Shown: in pieces, positions 8,516-17,183 of the stretch | Numbering within the stretch: the first letter of the stretch is position 1 | How the letters are laid out: the number at the start of each line of letters is the position of its first letter | Source of the DNA: Vogesella sp. XCS3 | Lineage (GTDB): Bacteria > Pseudomonadota > Gammaproteobacteria > Burkholderiales > Chromobacteriaceae | Reading direction: 5' to 3' | Length of the DNA: 64,000 nucleotides | Assembly (NCBI RefSeq): GCF_020616155.1 | Contig: NZ_CP085530.1 | Span: 1,735,501-1,799,500 of the forward strand | Position numbers and translations under genes: made by a program | Notes under the pieces: generated by a model | The model's database searches: none | Told to the model about the DNA's origin: nothing | What the model saw: the letters and a program-made list of their open reading frames with translations, nothing else

Positions 8516-9724
8516 TCACACCACCCGGTACACCGCGCCCAGCCGGCAACACAGCGCCGCCAGCAAAGACAATACTGCTGCGGCCAACATCAGCTGCGTC
8601 AGCGGCCAGCTGCCAGCCAGGGCGCCGGACAACCACAGCGTCAGCGGCATCAATAGCTTGAACAGCGAACCGGTGATGCCCGACACGCGGCCGATCAGCG
8701 CCAGCGGCGTGCTTTCCTGCCGGTAGCTCCACACGCAGACATTGCCGCACACCACCACAAAGCTGCTGGCCAGCATCACCAGCCCCAGCAGCCATACCTG
8801 CTGCAGCGTGGCCAGCGCCACCATGCCCAGCCCTTCCAGCGCAAAGGCCAGCATTACTACCCGCCCCAAACCCAAGCGCTGCCGCAGCCACGTAACGCTG
8901 AAACCGGCGGCAATGCCCCCGACGCCGGCCACGCCGTACAGCACGCCCAGCTGCGCCGGGCTCAGCCCCAAGCTGTCGCGCAGGCGGAACAGCTGCAACA
9001 CCTCGGCCATGCCGCTGGCGCCATTGGCCAGCACCACCGCCCACGCCAGCTGCCACAGCGGGCGGTTGGCACGCAGCGCCGCCCAGCCTGCGGCCAACTC
9101 GCTAGCAAAATGGCGCTCGCCAGCAGCCTGCGGCGGCGTGGCCGGTACCCGCAACAGCGCCAGCGACGACAGCACGAACAGCAGCGCCGGCAGCCACAAG
9201 CCCCACGCCAACGAAGCAAAGGCAATCAGCAGGCCAGACAGCATCGGCCCGGTGACGGCAAACAGGTTGAACAGCGTATTCAGGTAGCTGGTGGCCGGCA
9301 TCAGCAAAGCCGGCGGCACGCTGTGCTTCACCAGGCCAAAGCGGCAGATGGCGGTGATGTAATTGCACAGCATCATCACAAAAGCCAGCGGATAAAACCC
9401 CCACACCAGCAGCCAGCCCTGCGCCAGCAAACCGCCCGCCAGCCCCAGCAGCAGCGCCATCACTAGCAAGCTGCGCTGCGCCCAGCGCCGGCAGCACACG
9501 CGGTCTACCCACACGCCGATGAACACCGCCAGCAGCAGGTTGGGCAGAAACTCCACCGCGCGCAGCTGGCTCATCGCGTTCAGCGAATGCGTCAGCTCGT
9601 ACAAGATCAGCGGCAAGGCCAGCTGATAGATCTGGCTGCCCAGTGCCAGAAACAGCGTACTGGCAAACAGCCCCACAAATACCGGCTGCTGCCACAGCCC
9701 CCCGCCCTGCCCTGCTTGTTGCAT
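8516..9724 (-). CDS. MFS exporter (EntS/SetA-like), divergent from SgrR-like regulator
   Basis: A protein of about 402 residues with 12 predicted membrane segments and an MFS pattern (FIGVWVDRVCCRRW between TM2 and TM3). It resembles MFS_3-type exporters with fewer charged residues than sugar:H+ importers. The Met at 9722-9724 has AGGAG 6 bases upstream and is preferred over the ATG at 9760. In E. coli the SgrR regulon includes the sugar efflux pump SetA; here the exporter is divergent from an SgrR-like gene, which suggests but does not prove a related role. The substrate is unknown. Confidence 0.85.
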   Translation of the reverse strand: MQQAGQGGGLWQQPVFVGLFASTLFLALGSQIYQLALPLILYELTHSLNAMSQLRAVEFLPNLLLAVFIGVWVDRVCCRRWAQRSLLVMALLLGLAGGLLAQGWLLVWGFYPLAFVMMLCNYITAICRFGLVKHSVPPALLMPATSYLNTLFNLFAVTGPMLSGLLIAFASLAWGLWLPALLFVLSSLALLRVPATPPQAAGERHFASELAAGWAALRANRPLWQLAWAVVLANGASGMAEVLQLFRLRDSLGLSPAQLGVLYGVAGVGGIAAGFSVTWLRQRLGLGRVVMLAFALEGLGMVALATLQQVWLLGLVMLASSFVVVCGNVCVWSYRQESTPLALIGRVSGITGSLFKLLMPLTLWLSGALAGSWPLTQLMLAAAVLSLLAALCCRLGAVYRVV

Positions 9725-9767
9725 GCTGCACTCCTGATGATCGATATGGCTGGACAGCATGCCGGCA

Positions 9768-9815
9768 AAAAGCGGAAGCTAAACAGGAGACAAATCAACA
9801 CGGTGTTCCGCTTTT
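9768..9815. promoter_or_regulatory. Long inverted repeat in the MFS / SgrR divergent promoter
   Basis: AAAAGCGGAA (9768-9777) and TTCCGCTTTT (9806-9815) form a perfect 10-bp inverted repeat separated by 28 bp. The right arm abuts the ATG of the SgrR-like gene, which has no ribosome site in the usual place. It is a candidate operator for autoregulation, or a hairpin occluding the start. Confidence 0.6.
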
Positions 9816-11498
9816 ATGCACAAAGCCCGTCAGTACTACCAGCGCCTGTACCATGCCCGCCACGGCCAGAGCGGCCCGGCGCGGCTGGAACAGGTGGCCG
9901 AGCAGCTGTGCTGCAGCCCGCGCCACGCCCGTGCCGTGCTGGCCACGCTGGCCGCGCACGGCTGGCTGCAATGGCAGGCTGGGCGCGGGCGCGGCCAACT
10001 GTCGCAGCTGCAGTTCCACACCCACCCGGCCACGCTGGAGGCCGACGCGCTGCAGCAACACCTGGCGCGCGGCGACATCGAAAGCGCCATGCAGCAGCTC
10101 ACCCCCGCCAGCCGGCAACGGCTGGGCGAGCTGCTGCCTGCCTACCTGGGCGTGCAGCCCGGCAGCGAGCAGCGGCTGCGCATCCCGTTTTACCGGCCGC
10201 TGCACAGCCTGGACCCGGTGCAGATCAACCGCCGCACCGAGTGCCACCTGATCCGCCAGCTGTTCGACGGCCTGACCTGCTACCAACGCGACAGCGGCCG
10301 CATCGAGCCGGCGCTGGCGCACCACTGGCAGCACGACGCCAGCCTGCAGCAGTGGCGCTTCGTGCTGCGCCCCGGCGTACTGTTCCACCACGGCCGGCCG
10401 CTGGAGGGCGAAGACGTGCGCCAGACGCTGTACCGCCTGCGCGACGAGCCCGGCCCGTTCCAGCGCCTGTTCGCCCATGTGCAGTCGGTGCAGCTGCCCG
10501 CGCCGCGTGAGGTACACGTCACGCTGTCGCAACCGGATGCGCTGCTGCCGCACCGGCTAGCCGACCATTGCGCGGTGATCCTGCCGCGCGAACGTTGGCC
10601 GCAAGCCGACTTTGGCCGCCTGCCCAGCGGCACCGGCCCGTTCCGCCTCAGCATCAACAACGCCCACCGCGCCACGCTGCGCGCCTTCGAGCGCTACTGG
10701 CAGGCACGACCGCTGCTGGACGAAGTGGACATCTGGGTGGTGAACGACGACGCCACCCGCGCCCGGCTGGACGTGCGGCTGGGCTACCACGGCCAGACGC
10801 CGCCGCAGGGGCAGTACACGCTGCAAGCCGAGCCCGGCTGCAGCTATGTGTGCGCCAACCCGGACACGCTGGACGCCGGCCAGCGTGCCGCCCTCGCCGC
10901 CTGGCTGCACCCGGCGCACTGGCCCGCCGACCTGGGCGGCCAACGTGCGCTGGGCATGCTGGCGCAATGGCAGCACTGGCCGGCGCCGCAGGCGGCCCCG
11001 CGACCGGCGCTGCCGCCACGCTTGCGGCTGGTCACCTACAAGCTGGCCACCCACATCGGGCTGGCCGAGCACGTGTGTGCCCGGCTGGCCGCCGCCGGCT
11101 GCCAGGTCACGCTGCAGGTGCTGGATTTCCCCGAGTTTGCGGCCAACCACTGGCGCCACAGCGCCGACCTGATGCTGACCGGCGAGGTGCTGGGCGACGA
11201 CCTAGACTACAGCTGCTACCAGTGGTTGGCCGGCGCATCCGGCTTTCACCCCTGGCTTAGCGACGCCACCCGCCACGCGCTGCACACGTGGGTTGGCCGC
11301 AGCCAGGCCGAGCCGGACAGCGCCACGCGTTGGCAGCACTACGCCGCCGCCGCCAGCCTGCTGGTGCGTGAGCACGCGCTGATCCCGCTGCAGCACAGCA
11401 CCATGCGGCTGGAGTTCGACCCGCAGCTGCGCGGTATCGCGCTATCGCAATGCGGCTGGATGGACTTCCGCCAGCTGTGGTTCGACAGCGCGGCGTGA
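9816..11498 (+). CDS. SgrR-like transcriptional regulator (HTH + solute-binding domain)
   Basis: A 560-residue protein with the two-part build of E. coli SgrR. An N-terminal helix-turn-helix domain (about 1-95, CCSPRHARAVLATLAAHGWL then GRGRGQLSQLQF) is followed by an SBP_bac_5-type ligand-binding domain without signal peptide (about 140-555). Shared segments include RIPFYRPLHSLDP, HHWQ...WRFVLRPGVLFHHGR, PSGTGPF and the terminal GWMDFRQLWF. SgrR senses sugar-phosphate stress in enterics; the ligand here is not known. No ribosome site is seen at the preferred distance, and the start abuts an inverted repeat. GC content is high and codon use fits the neighbours. Confidence 0.88.
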   Translation: MHKARQYYQRLYHARHGQSGPARLEQVAEQLCCSPRHARAVLATLAAHGWLQWQAGRGRGQLSQLQFHTHPATLEADALQQHLARGDIESAMQQLTPASRQRLGELLPAYLGVQPGSEQRLRIPFYRPLHSLDPVQINRRTECHLIRQLFDGLTCYQRDSGRIEPALAHHWQHDASLQQWRFVLRPGVLFHHGRPLEGEDVRQTLYRLRDEPGPFQRLFAHVQSVQLPAPREVHVTLSQPDALLPHRLADHCAVILPRERWPQADFGRLPSGTGPFRLSINNAHRATLRAFERYWQARPLLDEVDIWVVNDDATRARLDVRLGYHGQTPPQGQYTLQAEPGCSYVCANPDTLDAGQRAALAAWLHPAHWPADLGGQRALGMLAQWQHWPAPQAAPRPALPPRLRLVTYKLATHIGLAEHVCARLAAAGCQVTLQVLDFPEFAANHWRHSADLMLTGEVLGDDLDYSCYQWLAGASGFHPWLSDATRHALHTWVGRSQAEPDSATRWQHYAAAASLLVREHALIPLQHSTMRLEFDPQLRGIALSQCGWMDFRQLWFDSAA

Positions 11499-11512
11499 GG
11501 CTGCATAGCGGC

Positions 11513-11525
11513 AAGGTTGGCCGCA
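11513..11525 (+). repeat. 13-bp DUS-like word, single copy
   Basis: Exact AAGGTTGGCCGCA starting 15 bp after the stop of the SgrR-like gene, in the convergent gap before the hydroxy-acid oxidase gene. Confidence 0.85.
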
Positions 11526-11627
11526 GGCGGGTAGCAGCGCATGAGAGCGGGCATGCGGATGACGGCAGCCAGGGGCCGCACCACTCAGGCGGCGGCCATC
11601 GCGCAAGCTTGCGGCGCTGGCAAAGCA

Positions 11628-11654
11628 CAAGGGCAAGCCTGCGGCTTGCCCTTG
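11628..11654. terminator. Hairpin between convergent genes (possible terminator)
   Basis: CAAGGGCAAGC (11628-11638) pairs with GCTTGCCCTTG (11644-11654), an 11-bp perfect stem with a 5-nt loop. There is no clear T-run on either side, so termination is only suggested by its place between convergent genes. The rest of 11499-11695 shows no gene. Confidence 0.5.
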
Positions 11655-11695
11655 CTGTTATCCACGCGGCCAAGCTTTGCCGCCAGCCACCCGCA

Positions 11696-12808
11696 CTACG
11701 CGGCAGGCGGCGCCGGCCACAGGCAGTGCGGGCCGATGTCGGCCAGCGTGCGGCAGCCGGTCAGCGCCATGGTCACCTCCAGCTCTTCGTGCAGCGTACG
11801 CAGCAAGTGGGCCACGCCCAGCGCGCCGGCCACTGCCAGCGCGTGGATAAACGGGCGACCGATCAACACCGCGCTGGCGCCCAGCGCCAAGGCCTTGAAT
11901 ACGTCGCTGCCGCGACGGATACCCCCGTCCAGCAGCAGCGGCACGCGGCCCTGCACCACGGCGGCAATCGCAGGCAGTGCGTCCAGCGCAGCTGGTACCG
12001 TGTCCAGCACGCGGCCGCCGTGGTTGGACACAATCAAGCCGTCCACACCGTGTTGCAACGCCAGCTCGGCGTCGTGCGGCGACAGGATGCCTTTCAGCAA
12101 GATGGGCAAGCGGGTCTGGCTGCGCAGCCAGGCGATGTCGGCCCAGCGCGGAGCGATGGCCATCATGCCGTCGAACACCCCGCTCTGCCCGGCGGCCAGC
12201 GCCGGTTGGTACGGCGCCATGCCGGCGAGGTTCACCGCCGCCACGCCGTCGGGCAGGGCAAAGCCGGCACGCTGCTCGGCGTTGCGCACGCCGGCCAGCG
12301 GCGCGTCCACCGTCAACACCAGCGCGCGATAGCCGGCGGCTTCGGCGCGCTGCACCAGCTGTGCCACCACGGCGCGGTCGTGCTGCCAGTACAGCTGGAA
12401 CCACAAGGGCGATGGCGCGGCCGCGGCGATGTCTTCCAGCGCCGTGCTGGCCAGCGTGCTCACCAGCATGCTGCTGCCCATCACGCTGGCGGCGTAAGCG
12501 GCGCTGCGCTCGGCGTCGGGGTGTACCAGTTTCTGGTAGGCCACCGGCGCCAGCAAAATCGGCATGGCCAGCTCCAGCTCCAGCCCCGGCAGACGGCAGC
12601 GGCTGTGGCCGCCCTGCACGTCGGCCAGCACACGGGGGTGCAGGCGGTGGCGGGCAAAGGCCTGCAGGTTGGCCGCATGGCTCAGTTCGTCGGCGGCGGC
12701 GCTATCGATATAGGCGCGGGCGTTGGCCGACATCATGCGCTGGGCGTAGCGCTGGTAGTCGGCGGCGGACACCAGGTCGGCGGGGATATGGTCCAGATGC
12801 GGGGTCAT
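11696..12808 (-). CDS. FMN-dependent alpha-hydroxy-acid oxidase/dehydrogenase (lactate oxidase family)
   Basis: A 370-residue TIM-barrel flavoprotein. Features: ILLAPVAYQKLVHPDAE near the N-terminus, WFQLYWQHDR, the FMN/substrate motif VSNHGGRVLDT with the catalytic His, and DGGIRRGSDVFKALALGA with the phosphate-binding region. The family oxidises L-2-hydroxy acids such as lactate or glycolate to 2-oxo acids, passing electrons to oxygen or the respiratory chain. The presence of LYWQHDR and the overall length fit lactate-oxidase-like members, but the exact substrate cannot be read from the sequence. No signal peptide is seen. Confidence 0.87.
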   Translation of the reverse strand: MTPHLDHIPADLVSAADYQRYAQRMMSANARAYIDSAAADELSHAANLQAFARHRLHPRVLADVQGGHSRCRLPGLELELAMPILLAPVAYQKLVHPDAERSAAYAASVMGSSMLVSTLASTALEDIAAAAPSPLWFQLYWQHDRAVVAQLVQRAEAAGYRALVLTVDAPLAGVRNAEQRAGFALPDGVAAVNLAGMAPYQPALAAGQSGVFDGMMAIAPRWADIAWLRSQTRLPILLKGILSPHDAELALQHGVDGLIVSNHGGRVLDTVPAALDALPAIAAVVQGRVPLLLDGGIRRGSDVFKALALGASAVLIGRPFIHALAVAGALGVAHLLRTLHEELEVTMALTGCRTLADIGPHCLWPAPPAA

Positions 12809-12859
12809 GGCGGTAAGGCAGCAGGCAAAGCGCCACCCTACCCCAGATGGGAATAACTA

Positions 12860-13639
12860 TCAATCACTCAATACCGACAGCGGCAGCGGCTGGTCGGTAG
12901 CGCAGTCGTACAGCAGGTCGGTGACGCGGCCAGCCGGCAGGCAGCCGTAGCGCTGCGGTGCCACGATCATCAGCAAGCCATGGTCGGCCGGGCGCGGCAG
13001 CCAGCGCTCGTTATCGCTGATGGTGACCGCCCCTACGCCAAAGCGGCGCAGCATGGGCAGCGAATAACTCCAGGCCTTGTACTGGCGCATGATGCGGGGA
13101 AAGTGGCGGTAGCCGTAGCTGGTGATCTGCGCATCGACACCAATGCGGGCAAAGAAAGCCAGCTCGCGCTGGCGGGCTTCTTTTACCTCGGCGGCAAAAC
13201 GCTGCCGCGCCTCGGCCTGGCGCTGCGGCGCAAAGCGCGCCAGATAGCTATCGCGCTGGCGGTGTGCCTCGTCCATACCACCATGAAAAGCCAGCACCGC
13301 GTGGTAACCCAGCTCGCGCTGGCTGGCGGCGGTAAACACGTAGTTGGCGCAAGACGAATTGCAGTAACGCGGCACGTACACGCGCAAGCGGTGCTGCGCC
13401 ACCCACTCGCCCAGCGCCAGCCCCAGGTTGAACGCGCCGCCGCTACTGCTGATCACCAGCGTGTGCGGCTTCACCGTCGCCGCATCGTATAGCGTAAACA
13501 GGCGCTGGTTGGCCGCCGCCGATAGCTCGCCGTCGTACACCAGCGCGTCGCCCGCGTAAGACAGCGTAACGCTGGTTTGCGCCAGCGCCTTCGCAGCCAG
13601 TAATGCGGCCAACAGCGCCGCAATGATCCTGATATGCAT
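12860..13639 (-). CDS. Exported protein with ClpP/crotonase-like fold (COG3904-like)
   Basis: A protein of about 259 residues with a signal peptide (MHIRIIAALLAALLAAKALA). A ClpP-like core follows: VISSSGGAFNLGLALGEW, then VPRYCNSSCANYVFTAA, where the Ser in NSSCAN occupies the ClpP nucleophile region, and HAVLAFHGG with a His that could complete the site. This pattern is found in predicted periplasmic proteins of unknown role. The long form from 13660 lacks a better signal, so the Met at 13639 is preferred. It lies after the tnaA terminator and probably has its own promoter. Confidence 0.7.
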   Translation of the reverse strand: MHIRIIAALLAALLAAKALAQTSVTLSYAGDALVYDGELSAAANQRLFTLYDAATVKPHTLVISSSGGAFNLGLALGEWVAQHRLRVYVPRYCNSSCANYVFTAASQRELGYHAVLAFHGGMDEAHRQRDSYLARFAPQRQAEARQRFAAEVKEARQRELAFFARIGVDAQITSYGYRHFPRIMRQYKAWSYSLPMLRRFGVGAVTISDNERWLPRPADHGLLMIVAPQRYGCLPAGRVTDLLYDCATDQPLPLSVLSD

Positions 13640-13674
13640 GCCCTTGCCTCCTGCCAGCACTATACAAGCACAAG

Positions 13675-13700
13675 AAAAACCCCGCTGCGTGCAGCGGGGT
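13675..13700 (-). terminator. Rho-independent terminator after tnaA
   Basis: On the minus strand CCCCGCTGC / GCAGCGGGG (9-bp stem, 2-nt apparent loop that opens to 4 or more) is followed by TTTTT. It lies 17 bp after the tnaA stop. Confidence 0.88.
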
Positions 13701-13716
13701 GTGGGCAGGTAAGGGC

Positions 13717-15105
13717 TTACAGCGGATGCAGGCGCGCGGTGAAGTGGCGCAGGATAGGCGGCTCGTAATCAAAACCCAGGCCACGGATGCTGCTGGCACG
13801 CTGCTGGATGTCGATCAGGCAGTCGGCGATGTAGTCCATGTGGTCGTTGGTGTACACGCGGCGCGGGATGGTCAGGCGCAGCAGCTCGAACGGCGACGGT
13901 TCCTGCTCGCCGGTAGCCGGGTTGCGGCCCAGCAGCAGCGAGCCGATTTCCACGCCGCGGATGCCGCCTTCCAGGTACAGCTCGCACGCCAGCGCGTGCG
14001 CCGGAAACTGCCCGGCCGGGATGTGCGGCAGCAGCTTTTTGGCGTCCACAAACACGGCGTGGCCACCGGTAGGCGTCTGGATAGGGATACCGCCTGCGGC
14101 CAACCTGTCGCCCAGATAGGCAACCTGGCCGATACGGTAGGCCAGATAGCCTTCGTCCATGCCTTCTTTCAGGCCCACCGCCAGCGCGGCCATGTCGCGG
14201 CCGGCCAGGCCGCCGTAGGTGACAAAGCCTTCCATCGCCACGCAGCGTACCTGCACGCTGCGGAACAGGTCTTCGTCATCCTTGAAGCAGCACAGGCCGC
14301 CGATGTTCACCAGCGCGTCCTTCTTGGCCGACATGGTGAACATGTCACCGTGGCTGAACATCTCGTACACGATGGCCGGTACCGACATGTTGGCGTAGTC
14401 CGGGTCGCGCTGCTGGATGAACCAGGCGTTTTCGGCAAAGCGCGCCGCGTCGATGATCACCGGTATGCCGTGGCGGCGCGCCAGCGCGGCCGACTCGCGG
14501 ATGCTGGCCATGCTCACTGGCTGGCCACCGGCGCTATTGCAGGTCACGGTGATGATCAGGCCGGCCACGTTGGCCGCGCCGTGCTCTTCGATCAGCGCCG
14601 CCAGGCGCGGCAGGTCGAAGTCACCTTTCCAGTCGTAGGCAGTGGTGGTGTCCAGCGCCTGCGGCGTCAGCACGTTGATGGCACGGGCGCCGGCAATTTC
14701 GACGTGCGCCTTGGTGGTATCAAAGTGATAGTTGGACAAAAACACCGGCTGCTGACTGCCGCAGCGTTTTACCAGCTCGGGGAACAGTATCTGCTCGGCG
14801 CCACGGCCCTGGTGGGTGGGCATGGTGTGCGCGTAGCCGAACACCTCTTTCACCGTGGCTTCCAGCTCGTAGAAGTTGCGGCTACCGGCGTAGGCTTCGT
14901 CGCCCATCATCACGCCGGCCCACTGGCGGTCCGACATGGCGCCGGTGCCGCTGTCGGTCAGTAGGTCGATGTATACGTCTTCACCGCGCAGCAGGAAGGG
15001 GTTCCAGCCGGCAGCGGCCAGTGCCTCGCGGCGGTATTCGGGCGTGGTCTGTTTGATGGGCTCTACCATCTTGATGCGGAAAGGTTCGGGGATGCGTCGT
15101 GCCAT
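13717..15105 (-). CDS. tnaA: Tryptophanase
   Basis: A PLP enzyme of 462 residues, splitting L-tryptophan into indole, pyruvate and ammonia. The family also contains tyrosine phenol-lyase (TPL), so diagnostic positions were compared from memory of both enzymes. NYHFDTT has the tryptophanase Asp where TPL has Thr; [12 protein letters not shown] has Ile where TPL has the phenol-binding Arg; ILRHFTARL has the tryptophanase His where TPL has Phe. Some stretches ([18 protein letters not shown]) look TPL-like, but these key residues favour tryptophanase. The PLP lysine lies in [11 protein letters not shown]. The Met at 15105 (MARRIPEPF) fits the family start better than the upstream ATG at 15222. 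A TnaC leader precedes it. Confidence 0.93.
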   Translation of the reverse strand: MARRIPEPFRIKMVEPIKQTTPEYRREALAAAGWNPFLLRGEDVYIDLLTDSGTGAMSDRQWAGVMMGDEAYAGSRNFYELEATVKEVFGYAHTMPTHQGRGAEQILFPELVKRCGSQQPVFLSNYHFDTTKAHVEIAGARAINVLTPQALDTTTAYDWKGDFDLPRLAALIEEHGAANVAGLIITVTCNSAGGQPVSMASIRESAALARRHGIPVIIDAARFAENAWFIQQRDPDYANMSVPAIVYEMFSHGDMFTMSAKKDALVNIGGLCCFKDDEDLFRSVQVRCVAMEGFVTYGGLAGRDMAALAVGLKEGMDEGYLAYRIGQVAYLGDRLAAGGIPIQTPTGGHAVFVDAKKLLPHIPAGQFPAHALACELYLEGGIRGVEIGSLLLGRNPATGEQEPSPFELLRLTIPRRVYTNDHMDYIADCLIDIQQRASSIRGLGFDYEPPILRHFTARLHPL

Positions 15106-15121
15106 GTTGATGCTCCATGCC

Positions 15122-15134
15122 TGCGGCCAACCTT
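15122..15134 (-). repeat. 13-bp DUS-like word, single copy
   Basis: Exact reverse complement TGCGGCCAACCTT in the tna leader, 17 bp upstream of the tnaA start. Confidence 0.85.
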
Positions 15135-15307
15135 GCAGACGCAGCGGCCACAAACGCACGCCATCAAGGCGTGCACGGGCGACGCGACGGCACACTGCGG
15201 GCGCGGCAACAGCGCGCAGCAACGCAGCGTGGCAAGGCCACAGGTGTCGATTGATTGTTTAGATTGGCTTTAAAACAGACGGACAGCCGGGTGGCTGCCA
15301 AGGGGCA

Positions 15308-15412
15308 TCAGGCGCGGGGAAAGTCGTTGGCCAGTACAACGTCGAGGTTATACCAGTTAGGCAGCAGGCTGCGGCAAGTGCTGCTTGCTGCGGGGCAAAC
15401 TAGCGGTTTCAT
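15308..15412 (-). CDS. tnaC: TnaC tryptophanase leader peptide (34 aa)
   Basis: A 34-codon ORF on the minus strand, 202 bp upstream of tnaA. Near its end it reads NWYNLDVVLANDFPRA. E. coli TnaC has the critical Trp12, Asp16 and Pro24 in WFNID...P; here Trp20, Asp24 and Pro32 have the same spacing (W+4 = D, W+12 = P), with the WFNID-like core W-Y-N-L-D. As in Proteus TnaC, two residues follow the Pro before the stop. In known systems tryptophan makes the ribosome stall at the last Pro and blocks Rho-dependent termination, so tnaA is induced. The C-rich stretch between tnaC and tnaA would suit Rho binding. The match in spacing makes this a strong call despite the small size. Confidence 0.85.
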   Translation of the reverse strand: MKPLVCPAASSTCRSLLPNWYNLDVVLANDFPRA

Positions 15413-15604
15413 GCACGTTCTCCAGTGTGTCGGGTGGCCGCGCGGGCCACACTGCAGCGTACGCCAGCTGCTGCCAGCCAGCAAGATTTATCGATGTTAC
15501 AGCGCAGCAATTCGATAACGAAACAGATTGATCCGTACTGGAATAATTACACTATACGAATATGCATAACGAGTAAGTTTCATCTATTTATTACAATATA
15601 ACGC

Positions 15605-15622
15605 CATAAATGTTCATTTATG
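15605..15622. promoter_or_regulatory. Palindrome in the tna / POT transporter divergent region
   Basis: CATAAATGTTCATTTATG is a perfect 8-bp inverted repeat around a 2-base spacer. It lies in an AT-rich region (15500-15650) between divergent tnaC and the peptide transporter gene, so it is a candidate operator shared by both. The binding protein is not identified. The remaining part of 15413-15735 shows AT-rich promoter-like sequence but no gene. Confidence 0.5.
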
Positions 15623-15735
15623 CGCATTTTTCTATTGCATTAACGCCAAAGCATCAGCACAATCCGACCCCTTGCCAAAGTCCGCCATATAAAAACAGGG
15701 CTGTGCACCTCACTCACCACTAGAGAAAGACCCTC

Positions 15736-17106
15736 ATGTACCGACAACACCCTCGCGGTCTGTACCTGCTGTTCGTGACCGAAATGTGGGAACGCTTCAG
15801 CTACTACGGCATGCGCGCCATCTTCGTGCTGTTCATGGTCAAGGCGCTGATGTTCGACAAGGCCTACGCCTCCGAAATCTACGGCAGCTACACCGGCCTG
15901 GTGTACTTTGCACCGCTGCTGGGCGGCTACATTGCCGACCGCTACTGGGGCAACCGCCGCGCCATCGTCAGCGGTGCGCTGCTGATGGCTGCCGGCCAGT
16001 TTTCCATGTTCTTTGCCGCCACGCTGTACCAGCAGCCGGCTACCGCCACCCCGCTGATGTTTGGCGGCCTGGCGCTGCTGATTGCGGGTAATGGCCTGTT
16101 CAAGCCGAATATTTCGTCCATGGTGGGCCAGCTGTACCCTGCCGGCGACAAGCGTGTGGATTCCGCTTTCACGCTGTTCTACATGGGCATTAACGCCGGC
16201 GCGCTGCTGGCGCCGCTGGTGTGCGGCACGCTGGGCGATACCGGCCACCCGGCCGATTTCAAATGGGGCTTCCTGGCCGCCGGCATCGGCATGCTGGTGT
16301 CGCTGGCGCTGTTCCTGAGTTTCCGTAACCGCTACCTGGTGACACCGGAAGGCGCGGCCATCGGCCTGCCGCCCAAGCGCCATCATGAAAGCGGCGAGAA
16401 AATCCGCCATGCCCCGCTGACGCGCGAAGAAAAAGACCGCCTGGCGGTGATCATGCTGCTGTCGGCGTTTGTGATCTTCTTCTGGTCTGCCTTCGAGCAG
16501 GCCGGCGCCTCGCTGACCTTCTTTGCCGAAGAGCAGACCAACCGCCAGCTGCTGGGCTGGACGGTACCGGCGTCGTTCTTCCAGAGCATCAACCCGGTGG
16601 TGATCGTGGTGTGCGCACCGCTGTTTGCCTGGCTGTGGCTGACGCTGGGCAAGAAGGGCCTGGAGCCGAACTCGCCGATGAAAATGGCCATCGGCTTGCT
16701 GCTGCTGGCCATCGGTTACCTGATCATTGCCTTGGGTGTGACCGGCCTGGAGCCGGGCGTGAAAGTAAGCATGCTGTGGCTGATCAGCCTGTACAGCATC
16801 CACACCTTCGGCGAGCTGTGCCTGTCGCCTATCGGCCTGTCGCTGGTGGTGAAGCTGTCGCCGGCACGCCTGGTGTCGATGATGATGGGCGTGTGGTTCC
16901 TGTCCAGCGCGCTGGCCAACAAGTTTGCCGGCGTACTGTCCGGCTTGTACCCGGAGCCGGGCAAGCCGCTGCCGGTATTCATGGGCTACACCGTGTCCAA
17001 CCTGCACGACTTCTTCATGCTGTTCGTGCTGATGGCTGGCGGCGCTGCGCTGGTGCTGTTCCTGCTGTCGGGCAAGCTGAAGAAAATGATGCACGGTCTG
17101 GGTTAA
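15736..17106 (+). CDS. POT-family proton-dependent oligopeptide transporter
   Basis: A 456-residue MFS protein with the POT/PTR signature EMWERFSYYGMRAIFVLF (the ExxERFxYY motif in TM1, used for proton coupling) and many membrane segments. It imports di- and tripeptides with protons. It is divergent from the tna leader and gene, so peptides may supply tryptophan for indole formation; this is inference. A strong terminator follows. Confidence 0.92.
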   Translation: MYRQHPRGLYLLFVTEMWERFSYYGMRAIFVLFMVKALMFDKAYASEIYGSYTGLVYFAPLLGGYIADRYWGNRRAIVSGALLMAAGQFSMFFAATLYQQPATATPLMFGGLALLIAGNGLFKPNISSMVGQLYPAGDKRVDSAFTLFYMGINAGALLAPLVCGTLGDTGHPADFKWGFLAAGIGMLVSLALFLSFRNRYLVTPEGAAIGLPPKRHHESGEKIRHAPLTREEKDRLAVIMLLSAFVIFFWSAFEQAGASLTFFAEEQTNRQLLGWTVPASFFQSINPVVIVVCAPLFAWLWLTLGKKGLEPNSPMKMAIGLLLLAIGYLIIALGVTGLEPGVKVSMLWLISLYSIHTFGELCLSPIGLSLVVKLSPARLVSMMMGVWFLSSALANKFAGVLSGLYPEPGKPLPVFMGYTVSNLHDFFMLFVLMAGGAALVLFLLSGKLKKMMHGLG

Positions 17107-17120
17107 TCACAAGCCACCTG

Positions 17121-17156
17121 CAAAAAAGCCGGTTCGCGCACGCGACCGGCTTTTTT
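17121..17156. terminator. Bidirectional terminator between POT transporter and pseudouridine synthase
   Basis: AAAAAAGCCGG and CCGGCTTTTTT form an 11-bp stem with extra pairing inside. T-runs occur on both strands, fitting the convergent genes on either side. Confidence 0.92.
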
Positions 17157-17183
17157 CATGTCTGCCTCGACGCGAGCAAACGC

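Noticed and set aside
13717..15105. Tyrosine phenol-lyase instead of tryptophanase
   Set aside because: Some segments look TPL-like, but the Asp, Ile and His at the diagnostic positions and the TnaC leader favour tryptophanase.
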